64,000 nucleotides of DNA from Candidatus Gastranaerophilales bacterium (GCA_944324365.1 CALUWA010000002.1:240086-304085), one strand, 5' to 3'. Shown: positions 8,627 through 17,534, numbered from the stretch's first letter. The notes: generated by a model from the letters alone, not told the origin. Translations and numbers: made by a program.

Positions 8627-9691
8627 TTATTTAGCACTATATAATTTTATTTTGTTTCCCATATAGCCTGCAATATCTTTGTTATAGCCGGTAAGAACAT
8701 TAGCAAAATTCACACCTTTTGCTTTGCATTCGGCTTTTAAAAGTTCAACACCTCGGTTATAGAGCTGCTGGGCAGTATTAATATTGCTCTTAGGAATTTT
8801 ACCGTTATAAATTTTTGTTGCTAACGATATATCAAATATACGACGCTTGCATAAACCGCTCATTTCTTTGCCTGTTTTAACAGATCTATTATTTGTCATT
8901 TTATTAATAGCTGCTTCGTATTTCCCGGTTTTTAAGGTGTATAAAAGTCCAGGAGTTTTTGTAATAATATCGGTTCCTTTATTAAACACCATATCAAGAA
9001 GCGCTTCTTTTATCGGCTGCGGAAGCTTATCATATTTAGCTTTTCCGCCCATAACCGAATATAAATTTTCTTCAGCCTTTAAAAGATCATTTGCCAGTAA
9101 TTCGCAAACCTGTGTATTGGTTAGCTTTTGCGGGTCGCCTTTTCTCAGGACGTGCCCTATCCCGATGGTTTTAACCCCTGCGTCATCAAGATAAGGTGTA
9201 TTATGGAACTTGTTATCCGGTAATTTTGCGGAATCTTCCGCCCGTTTTAGTCTTTTTATAAAATCTAAGCTCACTCCAAGCGATTTTGAGACATCATTTA
9301 AGTTTTTCACATTTTTGGCTTTTCTGGACGCAGGAATTTTAATAGTTTGTCCTGCCCGAATTTTCTTAGCAGACTCTTTTGTTAATCCGTTTGCATCAAG
9401 AATGCTCCGCTCTTCAACACCAAAACGTTTAGCTATTTGCGATAAAGTTTCTCCTGATTTCATTTTATAATCCGGATTTTTAGTAACTGTAATATAACGG
9501 GAACGGATAGCCTCTGTCTGAAGCTGTTCATCCGTTTTAGAACCGGTCATTTTTATTTCATTTTTATATTCCTGCTTTTTGGCGGCAGGAAAAATTGATG
9601 TCTTTTTTGAAACTTTTGGTTTCTCAGGCGGTTTAGACTCTCCAAAAAATGTAGTTTTAATATAATTCCATATCTCTGTTAAAAAATCCAT
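8627..9691 (-). CDS. LysM-containing GH24 (phage-type) lysozyme
   Basis: The 354-residue muramidase has a LysM peptidoglycan-binding motif at about 75-120 (SGETLSQIAKRFGV...AGQTIKIP). A GH24 domain spans about 145-300, with candidate catalytic Glu-152 in LKRAEDS and Asp-169/170 and Thr-175 in YLDDAGVKTIGIGH. There is no signal peptide or membrane segment, so export would need a holin, lysis or a dedicated secretion route. It lies 12 nt downstream of the LysM-amidase gene in the same orientation, so the two enzymes probably act together on glycan strands and stem peptides. Endolysin-like, but no other phage gene is nearby. Confidence 0.85.
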   Translation of the reverse strand: MDFLTEIWNYIKTTFFGESKPPEKPKVSKKTSIFPAAKKQEYKNEIKMTGSKTDEQLQTEAIRSRYITVTKNPDYKMKSGETLSQIAKRFGVEERSILDANGLTKESAKKIRAGQTIKIPASRKAKNVKNLNDVSKSLGVSLDFIKRLKRAEDSAKLPDNKFHNTPYLDDAGVKTIGIGHVLRKGDPQKLTNTQVCELLANDLLKAEENLYSVMGGKAKYDKLPQPIKEALLDMVFNKGTDIITKTPGLLYTLKTGKYEAAINKMTNNRSVKTGKEMSGLCKRRIFDISLATKIYNGKIPKSNINTAQQLYNRGVELLKAECKAKGVNFANVLTGYNKDIAGYMGNKIKLYSAK

Positions 9692-9703
9692 ATTGTACCT
9701 GTC

Positions 9704-11551
9704 TTACAAACTAAAATACTCATTCAGACCATCTATTAACTTGGTTTCAAACCTGTTTTGGAAGTTATAAGAATCCAAATTCTTGCATTTAGATCCGTTT
9801 ACATATTCAACTTCAACCAAAACTGACGGAATCTGTTCACTTTGATGAAGAACCTGTAATCCTTTTTTAGGCACATTCCAGTTTCTTTCGGATAAACCAG
9901 CCTTAATCCAATCATCTTTGTTTAAATTGCTTTGCAAAGTGTCAGCAAGTAATGAATCTTCCTGAAATCTTGAATCATAACATATCCCGGTGCCGGACTG
10001 ACCCGGTTCAGAATCAGCATGAAGTGATACAAATGCGATATCATCACTTTTATATTTTTTGCCTCCTTTTGAACCGTCCTCCAGGCTTTCAACAAGATTT
10101 GAAACTGATTTCTGATCGGATATTGTTTGTGCATGCCCGCTTGTAATTACAACGGCATAGCCCTTTGCTCTTAATTTGTCTGCCAGACTTTCCGCATAAA
10201 TTTTCATTTTTTCATATTCCAATAGCGGTGCATATTTACCATTTGCTTTTTTTATAAAACTGTATGAACCCGGATCAAAATAACCCGTTCTTGAACTGTA
10301 GCCGCCATGTCCCGGATTTAATATAACAACTTTTCCGTTAGGTTTCGTTGTCGGTCTTAAGAGTTCAGTTTCTGCAGCGACAATCTTACCATTTTCCACT
10401 GCCGGCAGCGGTATCCGGTTTATCGGCCCCATATCCAGATTGTTTTTGTTATATGGAATATTATTCTCCCTACAATACTGCTTAAAATTTTCCAAAGCTT
10501 CATCTTTTGCTGATGCAATTGCACCGCTTTGAAGTTCCTTGGCCGTATGTGTTGTGCTGTTTTTTGTTAACTTTATTTTGTCTCCCGGGCTTGTGGAGGG
10601 AGCAGTATAATTATTTGTGACAACCTGTGCACCGGAAATTTTACCTGACATAATTTTACTAATTATTGAATCTAATTTGTCCGTATCAACCATACCAAAT
10701 GAATCAAATTGGTCATTGAGTTCCTGTAAAAACTCTTCCCTCACTGATGACGGAATATGTTTAGCTTCAGCAAGAGCGTCATAAACATACATAACAGCTT
10801 CTTTTCTTTTACTTTGCTTACTTGTAATTTCACTTGTAATTCGGTTTATCAAAGAGCGCCCGTCATTGGCTTTTGAGTACTCTTTTAAAACTTCCTCAAC
10901 GTTTTTCGGGTTAATTTCTTTTAGCATATCGTCAAATGATTTTTTCCCGACAGCACCCCATCTGTCATTAGCTTCTTCTTCTAATTTTGCAGCTATTTCT
11001 TTTGGGGTAAAAGATGAACCCCATTTTACAATATTATCAATAGGCAATGCCCCGATAGCAGCGCCGGCCGCAATTCCTTTCGATAAGCTGTTGTCATCTG
11101 ATAACGCTTTGCTTAAATTTTTTTCATCCGGAGCTGACGGTTCCGTGCCTTTCGTTTTTCGCAGTTTTGCCTGTTGGCTTTGAGATAACTTGTATGGTTT
11201 GACGTAAAAAAGTTCATCTTTCCCGGCCTTATATTCGTTATAAGGTTTAGGAATTCTATTGAGTTTGCAAAATTCTTCTACAGACATATTATATTTTCTG
11301 GCAAGAGCGTAAATCCCCTTTCCTGCCGGAACCGTATCCATAGGAAATTCTATTCTTGTGCCTTTTTTGATAAGAGAACTTTTAAGATTAGCCCATTTCA
11401 TAAATTCTTCGTTAGACATCCCTATCAGTTTTGCGTAGTGTGATACTGCGGTATCCTTTTGCACTACAACAAATTCCGGACGTTTTGGCTGCTGCTTTCC
11501 GGAATTGGCTATATACTTCTGGTTTTCAATATATCCAACATTTTGGCTCAT
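9704..11551 (-). CDS. LysM N-acetylmuramoyl-L-alanine amidase (Amidase_3)
   Basis: The C-terminal 209 residues form a zinc amidase that cuts the sugar-peptide bond of peptidoglycan. Visible residues are His-415 (NPGHGG), Glu-445 (PLLEYE), His-511 (SLHAD) and Glu-580 (VLVEVEY), which match the Amidase_3 zinc and catalytic set. The first 120 residues contain two LysM-like motifs (VVVQKDTAVSHYAKLIGM... and AGKGIYALARKYNMSVEEFC...). The roughly 280-residue middle part is not recognised. No signal peptide. Shine-Dalgarno AGAGGA precedes the ATG at 11551. It forms a two-gene unit with the following GH24 lysozyme. Confidence 0.88.
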   Translation of the reverse strand: MSQNVGYIENQKYIANSGKQQPKRPEFVVVQKDTAVSHYAKLIGMSNEEFMKWANLKSSLIKKGTRIEFPMDTVPAGKGIYALARKYNMSVEEFCKLNRIPKPYNEYKAGKDELFYVKPYKLSQSQQAKLRKTKGTEPSAPDEKNLSKALSDDNSLSKGIAAGAAIGALPIDNIVKWGSSFTPKEIAAKLEEEANDRWGAVGKKSFDDMLKEINPKNVEEVLKEYSKANDGRSLINRITSEITSKQSKRKEAVMYVYDALAEAKHIPSSVREEFLQELNDQFDSFGMVDTDKLDSIISKIMSGKISGAQVVTNNYTAPSTSPGDKIKLTKNSTTHTAKELQSGAIASAKDEALENFKQYCRENNIPYNKNNLDMGPINRIPLPAVENGKIVAAETELLRPTTKPNGKVVILNPGHGGYSSRTGYFDPGSYSFIKKANGKYAPLLEYEKMKIYAESLADKLRAKGYAVVITSGHAQTISDQKSVSNLVESLEDGSKGGKKYKSDDIAFVSLHADSEPGQSGTGICYDSRFQEDSLLADTLQSNLNKDDWIKAGLSERNWNVPKKGLQVLHQSEQIPSVLVEVEYVNGSKCKNLDSYNFQNRFETKLIDGLNEYFSL

Positions 11552-11667
11552 AATAATGTCCTCTTAAATCTTCTACACAGAAACGTTAACGGAAAATACT
11601 CCTTAAAACTTTAGAGATTATTAAGCAAATTTTACAAACACGAATAAAAATGGTTAAAAAATCAAAC

Positions 11668-11693
11668 AAAAAAGACGGACTAAAACCCGCCTT
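11668..11693 (-). terminator. Minus-strand terminator behind the tRNA-Arg 3' fragment
   Basis: Read on the minus strand, AAGGCGG pairs with CCGTCTT (one G-U pair) and is followed by six T. It stands directly behind the duplicated tRNA-Arg 3' end at 11694-11715. Confidence 0.6.
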
Positions 11694-11715
11694 CTTATTT
11701 ACCCTGGGAGCGATT
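11694..11715 (-). repeat. Duplicated 3' end of tRNA-Arg
   Basis: This 22-bp segment is identical to 11903-11924, which covers the acceptor 3' strand and part of the T-arm of the intact tRNA-Arg plus 6 nt downstream. The two copies bracket 187 bp, an arrangement like the att duplication left by integration at a tRNA 3' end. Confidence 0.85.
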
Positions 11716-11716
11716 G

Positions 11717-11838
11717 TCTTGGATTTCCTCCACGCTCGAATAGTTTCGCTTTTGAACCTGCGGTTCAATTTCGCTCAATATTCTCGCTATCCGGACTAAC
11801 TCGTTTCACTCGTGTCGTCCGTACGGAAATCCGCTCGA
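11717..11838 (-). repeat. Dispersed palindromic repeat (copy near tRNA-Arg)
   Basis: Read on the minus strand it contains TTTCCGTACGGACGA, then TCCGGATAGCGAG, then GAGCGTGGAGGAAATCCAA. The same three blocks in the same order occur on the plus strand at 28147-28253 behind efp. No coding potential. Confidence 0.8.
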
Positions 11839-11870
11839 ACGCGGAAGGCATTCTCATCGCTATCACAAAC

Positions 11871-11908
11871 TAAATAAGACAGGATAACGAAAGTCATCCT
11901 GTCTTATT

Positions 11909-11910
<2 letters not shown>
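11871..11910 (-). terminator. Terminator/hairpin at the 3' end of tRNA-Arg
   Basis: A perfect 15-bp inverted repeat (11871-11885/11896-11910) starts at the last tRNA bases. The minus-strand product would fold immediately after the mature tRNA 3' end, as expected for a terminator or processing signal. The T-run behind it is weak. Confidence 0.6.
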
Positions 11911-11982
<72 letters not shown>

Positions 11983-12176
11983 GGATCCAGAGGGCGTCTA
12001 CAGACGTTTGGTTTCTTGGGGTATCTGTATATTCCCTCCGTTTTTTATGGTAACACAAACATTTTTTTTCGCAACCCGTTTTTGTTAAATTTATTTAAGA
12101 TTAAACTTACAAACGCAATTTTTTTATCTCAATTTACTTTATATATATGTAAGGTAGTGTATTATAAAGGTTATGT

Positions 12177-12842
12177 ATGGGTTTATCATCAGAAATCTTA
12201 GATATATGTATTCCTAGCGGCATTTTCTGCTACAGAAACATTAAAAAAGCAACAGATGATTCCGAAAACGGAGAAAAAAGCCGCAGTACGGTTGCTTTCG
12301 CGCAGGGTGCAAAACTCGTCGAAGCTGTTACGAAATATAATGATGAAACAGCAAAAACAGCAAAAAGCGCCCTTAGTGTATTCGATAAATATGCAAAGCA
12401 ATATAAAGCCGTAGATTACGCGGGGAAAGCCGTTAACTGGGCAACACATAACGTTAACCCGTTAATTTGTATTTCAGGCGGCATAAAAACACTAACTTCC
12501 GATGACAAAGTTCATACCGGGATTACCCAGCTTGGTGCTTTATCCGGAATGTTTCTCGGAGAAGGCTTAATTAAACTTTACCAAAACCAGATTTTTAACG
12601 AAAAAAATGTAAGTGATATAGTTAAAAGATTTCAAAATACCAAAGGCTTAAAAACCGTATGTGAAAAGCTTTTAAAATCCGGGAACTGCGGCAAAGCCGC
12701 TTCAATATTAAAAGGTCTGGCCTTTGTTACAGGTTCAATTACATCTTACTCAATCGGTGAAAAAATAGGTAAGAATACTGCAGACAGAATTTGTGCCGAC
12801 GCAGGGATTGAAGTTAAGAAAAAAATCGACCGAAAGGTCTAG
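12177..12842 (+). CDS. Hypothetical protein with hydrophobic patches
   Basis: The 221-residue product is not recognised. It is Lys/Ala/Gly-rich with two moderately hydrophobic stretches (around INPLICISGGIKTLT and ILKGLAFVTGSITSYSIG), so weak membrane association is possible, but there is no signal peptide. Codon use resembles the neighbours. TATAAA at 12163-12168 ends 8 nt before the ATG with no Shine-Dalgarno between. It precedes the SpoIID-like gene by about 35 nt. Confidence 0.65.
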   Translation: MGLSSEILDICIPSGIFCYRNIKKATDDSENGEKSRSTVAFAQGAKLVEAVTKYNDETAKTAKSALSVFDKYAKQYKAVDYAGKAVNWATHNVNPLICISGGIKTLTSDDKVHTGITQLGALSGMFLGEGLIKLYQNQIFNEKNVSDIVKRFQNTKGLKTVCEKLLKSGNCGKAASILKGLAFVTGSITSYSIGEKIGKNTADRICADAGIEVKKKIDRKV

Positions 12843-12863
12843 CCCCAATATTAAAGAATATGT

Positions 12864-12869
12864 TATAAT
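12864..12869 (+). promoter_or_regulatory. -10 element of the SpoIID-like gene, candidate leaderless start
   Basis: A consensus TATAAT lies 9 nt before the ATG at 12879. The intervening bases (ATAGTGTG plus one) contain no Shine-Dalgarno. Confidence 0.5.
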
Positions 12870-12878
12870 AATAGTGTG

Positions 12879-13754
12879 ATGAAAAAGATTATACTATTTT
12901 CCACAGTTTTTCTATTGGCATTAATTTCATCAAATCCGTGTTACGCAATCAAAATCGGCTTGCAAACTGGAGTTGAGCGCATTGGTGTCGGTTCTTCTAA
13001 CGACACATCAATTATCGACGCAAACACCAACCGCACTGTATGCAAAATTGATGCAATGAAGGGTTATGAAATTATCCCGTACAAAAACACTATGGCAATA
13101 AGATTAAACGGGAAATTCTACCAAATTTATTCGGATAACATTGTTATTAAGCCGGCAGAAGGCGGTTTTGTCAGTGCTAAACGTAAATGGTACCGCGGAT
13201 TTTTAATGATTCAAAACAGAAATCAAAAACTAACCGTTATAAACAATGTTGATCTTGAGGATTATATAAAAGGCGTTGTTCCGTCAGAAATGCCTTCCGG
13301 CTGGGAGCTTGAAGCGCTTAAAGCTCAGGCAATCGCTGCAAGAAGTTACGCTCTTGCAAATTTAGGCAAACGTGCAAGCCTTGGCTATGATTTAAAAGAT
13401 ACACCGGAAGATCAGGCCTACGGCGGAGCCTCCGCAGAAACTGCCAAAACAAATTCTGCGGTTCAGGAAACGGACGGACTTGTTTTAACATATAACTACA
13501 AAGTTGTTCCGGCATATTATTCAGCATCGGCAGGCGGCAAAACTTTAAACGCAAAACAGGCCTGGGGCAGTGATTTACCTTTTATACGCTCTGTTCCTTC
13601 GTTTGACGATAATGTTAAAAAGAACGGGCATGGTATAGGCATGTCGCAGCATGGCGCAAATAATCTTGCAAAACAGGGCTATAATGCATACCAAATTCTG
13701 CAATATTTTTATAAAAATGTTAAATTTGCAAAAGCAAATGAGAATTCAGTTTAA
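12879..13754 (+). CDS. SpoIID/LytB-domain exported cell-wall protein
   Basis: The protein has an N-terminal signal peptide (KKIILFSTVFLLALISSNPCYA) followed by a SpoIID domain. SpoIID enzymes are lytic transglycosylases or amidase enhancers acting on denuded peptidoglycan outside the membrane. Conserved parts seen are DLEDYIKGVVPSEMPSGWELEALKAQAIAARSYA (with the catalytic-type Glu of SEMP), DQAYGG, YYSASAGG and GHGIGMSQHGAN. A GTG three bases upstream is an alternative start. No sporulation genes accompany it, so a vegetative wall-remodelling role is likely. Confidence 0.9.
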   Translation: MKKIILFSTVFLLALISSNPCYAIKIGLQTGVERIGVGSSNDTSIIDANTNRTVCKIDAMKGYEIIPYKNTMAIRLNGKFYQIYSDNIVIKPAEGGFVSAKRKWYRGFLMIQNRNQKLTVINNVDLEDYIKGVVPSEMPSGWELEALKAQAIAARSYALANLGKRASLGYDLKDTPEDQAYGGASAETAKTNSAVQETDGLVLTYNYKVVPAYYSASAGGKTLNAKQAWGSDLPFIRSVPSFDDNVKKNGHGIGMSQHGANNLAKQGYNAYQILQYFYKNVKFAKANENSV

Positions 13755-13779
13755 ACAGTGTTTGAATATATCACTCATG

Positions 13780-13840
13780 TTGTAAAATGTGATAAAAGCT
13801 GCAAACCCTTATAGTTTCCGGCTTTTATCACATTTTACAA
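13780..13840. repeat. Perfect 20-bp inverted repeat with 21-nt loop
   Basis: Arms 13780-13799 and 13821-13840 are exact reverse complements, beginning TTGTAAAATGTGATAAAAGC. No T-run follows on either side, so this is not a standard terminator. It lies between the SpoIID-like gene and HU. Confidence 0.75.
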
Positions 13841-13893
13841 TCGTAAATTTAAGATATATCTAAAAAAAAGTCTAAAAAATCCCCGAAACCCTC

Positions 13894-13921
13894 TTGCAAA
13901 AAGCAAATAAAATGATATAAT
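13894..13921 (+). promoter_or_regulatory. Promoter of the HU gene
   Basis: TTGCAA (13894-13899) and TATAAT (13916-13921) are spaced by 16 nt. The predicted leader is about 70 nt and ends in a strong AAGGAGG. Confidence 0.7.
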
Positions 13922-13999
13922 AACTTTGTCGAAGATAGAAGCATGCGGATGGGAAATGGTTTCCGGGGTTCGTTTGCATAAGGAAGAAGGAGGTTCGTA

Positions 14000-14275
14000 A
14001 TGAACAAAGAAGAATTGGTAAAAGAAGTATCTAAAAAAGCAAAAGTTTCACAAAAAGCTACAGCTGATGTAGTTGCTGCAGTTTTGGAAACTATTGAAAA
14101 AACTGTTTCTAAAGGTAAAAAAGTAACTTTGGTAGGCTTTGGTACATTTGAAGCTCGCAAAAGAGCAGCTAGAACTGGCAGAAACCCTCAAACTGGCGCA
14201 ACTTTGAAAATCGCTGCAAAAACAGTTCCTGCTTTCTCAGCTGGTAAAAAATTCAAAGAACTTCTTGCAAAATAG
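14000..14275 (+). CDS. hup: HU-family DNA-binding protein
   Basis: The 91-residue histone-like protein bends DNA and compacts the nucleoid as a dimer. The whole fold is present: two N-terminal helices (MNKEELVKEVSKKAKVSQK...), the GFGTFE turn, and the beta-arm with RTGRNPQTG carrying the intercalating proline. Shine-Dalgarno AAGGAGG. Single-gene transcription unit with its own promoter and terminator. A, T and K codon-rich as expected for a highly expressed gene in this genome. Confidence 0.96.
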   Translation: MNKEELVKEVSKKAKVSQKATADVVAAVLETIEKTVSKGKKVTLVGFGTFEARKRAARTGRNPQTGATLKIAAKTVPAFSAGKKFKELLAK

Positions 14276-14296
14276 TTTTTGTTTTTAAACAAAAAA

Positions 14297-14325
14297 GCTC
14301 CGGCGCTATTTGCCGGAGTTTTTTT
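14297..14325. terminator. Bidirectional terminator between HU and the transglycosylase
   Basis: The stem CTCCGGC/GCCGGAG (14298-14304/14312-14318) is followed by seven T and preceded by six A, so it can serve both convergent genes. Confidence 0.9.
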
Positions 14326-14326
14326 A

Positions 14327-16300
14327 TTATTCATTACCGTTATAAATTCGTATGTAATTCCAGTAAGTCCGCAAAACTTTCTTAACATAATTCTGGGTTT
14401 CCGGATACGGGATTTGCTCGATAAAAGAATCTGTATCCTGATAATAAATAGATGATTTCCAGCGGTTAACAGAACCTATGCCGCCGTTATAAGCAGCTAT
14501 TGCAGATACATCCAAATCTCCCAGCAGGCTTCTTATAAAAGCATAATAGTAATTTCCCAGTAAAAGGTTTTGTCCCGGATCCAAAAGGTTATAATTTGAA
14601 ATGGATTGTTTTGATGCAATTTCGGAAGCCGTAGCTGGCATCAGCTGCATAAGCCCTTTTGCCCCTGCCGCACTGGAAGCCTTGGGATCAAAGTAGCTTT
14701 CTTCCCGCACTATTGAGAGCATCAAAGGTGCCACGTTGCCCGCTTTATCCGCAGCGTTCATAATTTCATTATAATAGATTAACGGATATACCAGCCGCCA
14801 TCTTAAATCATCCTTATCAGGTTTTGGAGTCAGGTTGTCCATAGCATTACGAGCAACAAGCATAGCCTGCCTGTTATCCCCCTTTTTGTACAAAACCCAG
14901 CTTTTAATAAATTCATCATACTGTGTATATTCTTCCAACACTTCAAAATCTTTTAATGCAACCAGTTTTTCCAGGAATACATGCCGTCTTTGGTATGGAA
15001 ATTCTATTGGTCTTTCTTTGATATATGAAGTTATTATCGGACCGTGGGAGTGATTCATATGAAGATACGCTCTGTATGCGTAATATGAATCCGGATATTT
15101 AGAAATTACACTCCTGTAGTAACTCATATAATCTCTGTAAGATTTTGCTCTTTCGCTTAAACGCCCCATATAATACATAACCATAGGAGCATACGTAGAA
15201 TTTTTATATTTATTCAGAAACGCAAACCCTATACGCTGAGCATTTTCATGGTCATTTGACCGAACTAAATGCAAAAATATCTGTGACTGTGCGTCGTCAA
15301 CAAATTCACTTGTAGGAAACCATAAATACAGGTTTTTATAGCATCCGAGTTTTTCATCTGCAGGACTGTAACGACAGCGAATATCCATTAAGTAATCTTT
15401 TCCGCGCAGTTTTGCAAACCCCATAAGCTTTATTGCAGCATCATATTTTGACGGAACAAGCGTCATATACGTATCTATTGCACCATATACGTCCTCTTTC
15501 TCCACATAATCGGCATTCCCGGCAAGTCCCCATTCTGTAAGATACATCGCACGGGATTTGTTTCCTGCCGCAGCTGAAATTTTTACATCCAAAGCCCAGG
15601 AATTTTTCAAATCCGCTTTTTTCGCAAATTCGGCCGCGTTTTTATAATCCCCAAAGAGGTAATACGACTTTGCCATAAGGAGATAATCGTCTTTAGAAAT
15701 ACTCTTATCAAGTGTAAGCCAGTTTGTGATTACATTTAAAGCAAGCCTGCCTGATGGAGCTTTCTTTAGATAGTGCCTGAAATGATTTTCTATATCAATC
15801 TTTGCAGAAAGCGGGAATATTTTTTCCTGCTGGTATTTTTTTAAGCTCAAAAGACCGGCATAATATTCGGAAGCAATTGCGTAATCTGAATCCGGATGCG
15901 ATTTTATAATACTTTCAAAATATTGCCCGGCCTTATGCGGATTTCTGTCAATCAAATCCTGCGCAAGGTTATATTTTACGCGGGTTGTAAGGGTATGATT
16001 AGGATAAATCAATAAGAAAAATTTGTATTGCTTTATTGCACCGTCCAAATCCCCTATTTTGTCGGCGCAAACGCCCTGATGATAAATCGCAAGCGGCTTC
16101 AGCTGGGATGTAAATATTATCCGCGAAAATTCAGCATAAGACTTTGAGTAATCCTCATTTTTATACAATTCCAACGCCTCTGAATAAATTTCATCAGTCT
16201 TATGCGGCGGCTGTGCAAACAATACGTAAACCGCTATTCCCAAACCACAAATCAGTAAAGTACTGATAAACAAGTGTAAACTCTTTTTCCACATATCCAT
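14327..16300 (-). CDS. Soluble-lytic-transglycosylase-type murein hydrolase with TPR region
   Basis: The 657-residue protein has an N-terminal membrane anchor or signal (about 8-30), a long alpha-helical TPR-like solenoid (about 35-500), and a C-terminal SLT domain from about 526. The catalytic Glu-533 is in IVREESYFDP, followed by GLMQLMPATA and AAYNGG. It cleaves glycan strands to 1,6-anhydroMurNAc products in the periplasm, as in Slt70. TAAAAT on the minus strand ends 9 nt before the ATG, with no Shine-Dalgarno. Confidence 0.92.
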   Translation of the reverse strand: MDMWKKSLHLFISTLLICGLGIAVYVLFAQPPHKTDEIYSEALELYKNEDYSKSYAEFSRIIFTSQLKPLAIYHQGVCADKIGDLDGAIKQYKFFLLIYPNHTLTTRVKYNLAQDLIDRNPHKAGQYFESIIKSHPDSDYAIASEYYAGLLSLKKYQQEKIFPLSAKIDIENHFRHYLKKAPSGRLALNVITNWLTLDKSISKDDYLLMAKSYYLFGDYKNAAEFAKKADLKNSWALDVKISAAAGNKSRAMYLTEWGLAGNADYVEKEDVYGAIDTYMTLVPSKYDAAIKLMGFAKLRGKDYLMDIRCRYSPADEKLGCYKNLYLWFPTSEFVDDAQSQIFLHLVRSNDHENAQRIGFAFLNKYKNSTYAPMVMYYMGRLSERAKSYRDYMSYYRSVISKYPDSYYAYRAYLHMNHSHGPIITSYIKERPIEFPYQRRHVFLEKLVALKDFEVLEEYTQYDEFIKSWVLYKKGDNRQAMLVARNAMDNLTPKPDKDDLRWRLVYPLIYYNEIMNAADKAGNVAPLMLSIVREESYFDPKASSAAGAKGLMQLMPATASEIASKQSISNYNLLDPGQNLLLGNYYYAFIRSLLGDLDVSAIAAYNGGIGSVNRWKSSIYYQDTDSFIEQIPYPETQNYVKKVLRTYWNYIRIYNGNE

Positions 16301-16395
16301 ACTATTAGTATTTTACCATAACAAGAAAAATTTCACCAAAAAAGTTTACAAAAAAACTCATATTTTATATAATAAGGAACAGGATTAGAGAATAT

Positions 16396-16749
16396 ATGAA
16401 TATGGATAAAGAAACAGTAGTACGTCCGTGGGGACATTTCACAAATCTGGCAAGAGGGGAAGGGTTTTTGGTAAAAATAATTCATGTAAACCCCGGTCAG
16501 AGATTGTCTGTGCAGTCACACAATTACAGAAGCGAACATTGGTATGCAGTAAAAGGAAATCCTACAGTGCAGCTTGGCGATGAAACTTTTGTATTGAATG
16601 AAAATGGAAGTATTGATATTCCGGTTAAAGCTGTTCACTCTCTCCAAAACCCGTCTGATAAGGCAATAGAAATAATTGAAATACAGCGCGGAAATACAAT
16701 TTCGGAAGACGACATTATAAGATACAAAGATATTTACGGCAGAGCTTAG
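16396..16749 (+). CDS. Cupin, mannose-6-phosphate isomerase type II-like domain
   Basis: The 117-residue single-domain cupin corresponds to the C-terminal isomerase half of bifunctional ManC/AlgA proteins. It shows RPWGHF, the metal-binding LSVQSHNYRSEHWYAVKG and the closing HSLQNPSD...IIEIQ. Likely role: mannose-6-P/fructose-6-P isomerisation for GDP-mannose supply, though stand-alone members are often uncharacterised. A second in-frame ATG lies two codons in. It overlaps the convergent HExxH gene by 4 bp at the stop codons. Confidence 0.85.
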   Translation: MNMDKETVVRPWGHFTNLARGEGFLVKIIHVNPGQRLSVQSHNYRSEHWYAVKGNPTVQLGDETFVLNENGSIDIPVKAVHSLQNPSDKAIEIIEIQRGNTISEDDIIRYKDIYGRA

Positions 16750-17534
16750 CTTATTACATACTTAAGCTGATTGTAATAACCTTCATCAAGCAGCCTGTAA
16801 AAACATTCAGTCGAATACGGGGCAATTGCACAAACCCATTCTTTATCAATATACAGCCCCTCTATTAAACGGGCAAATAGTTCTGTGGGTCTTTTATAAT
16901 ACTTTTGAAGTTTATTTATTCTGGAAGATATTCTTTTTTGTTTCCTTTGACAGGAGCGCAATCTTATGTACGCCGCAAACGCCTCTGGCATATCCGGAAA
17001 ATCATTTTCTATTGTATTTACGGAAAGTATTTGATAACGTTTTCGCCAAAAGCCGCTTAATATCTTCACTCTGTCATATTTTAAAAGGTACTTCGCATTC
17101 GATTTTTTTATGTATTTGTCAAATTCTTTAAACGGTTTTGAGCGCAAAAACCGTGGATACTCTTCTTTTATAACTGCCTCATATTCTTTTATTTGAGCTT
17201 TTATACGGTCTTTGTGCTCAAACAGGCGTACACAGAGAGAATTTTCGTCTACAAAATTTGTAACTTTAAATAATTCAGTTTCAAAAATTGGATTATCTTC
17301 ACAGAAAATTTTCTTAAAAGTTCCGCCGTTTTTGGCTATATCGGGTTCAATACCGTAATGAATGTAATGTGCAAACTCATGCAAAAGAGTTGGAACAACA
17401 CGGTTTTTGGGAACGTTTTTAGAGATGTCAATTCTGTTTTTCATAAAGAAGCCCAAATGCCCGCGGGCCTTAGTCGTCGTGTTAACTTTCAATCCCAAAC
17501 TTTCAAAGTATCTGATAAGCTCTTTTTCATTCAT
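16746..17534 (-). CDS. Putative zinc metallopeptidase-like protein (HExxH)
   Basis: The 262-residue protein has LLHEFAHYIHYG near residue 50, the HExxH zincin signature. A later PTELFARLIEGLY segment (about 215) has a Glu that could be the third zinc ligand. The middle is Lys/Arg-rich and helical. No signal peptide, so it would act in the cytoplasm. It resembles uncharacterised SprT/IrrE-like zincins only in these motifs; the substrate is unknown. Minus-strand TATAAT lies about 18 nt upstream, with AGAGAAG as Shine-Dalgarno. Confidence 0.7.
   Translation of the reverse strand: MNEKELIRYFESLGLKVNTTTKARGHLGFFMKNRIDISKNVPKNRVVPTLLHEFAHYIHYGIEPDIAKNGGTFKKIFCEDNPIFETELFKVTNFVDENSLCVRLFEHKDRIKAQIKEYEAVIKEEYPRFLRSKPFKEFDKYIKKSNAKYLLKYDRVKILSGFWRKRYQILSVNTIENDFPDMPEAFAAYIRLRSCQRKQKRISSRINKLQKYYKRPTELFARLIEGLYIDKEWVCAIAPYSTECFYRLLDEGYYNQLKYVIS

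Noticed and set aside
8627..11551. Prophage remnant
   Set aside because: Only the two hydrolases resemble phage genes. No holin, integrase, capsid, tail or terminase is nearby.
12016..12201. 61-codon frame behind tRNA-Arg
   Set aside because: AT-rich, no ribosome-binding site, and overlaps the next gene's promoter. Likely chance.
12879..13754. Sporulation locus
   Set aside because: SpoIID domains occur in many non-sporulating bacteria, and no other sporulation gene is present.
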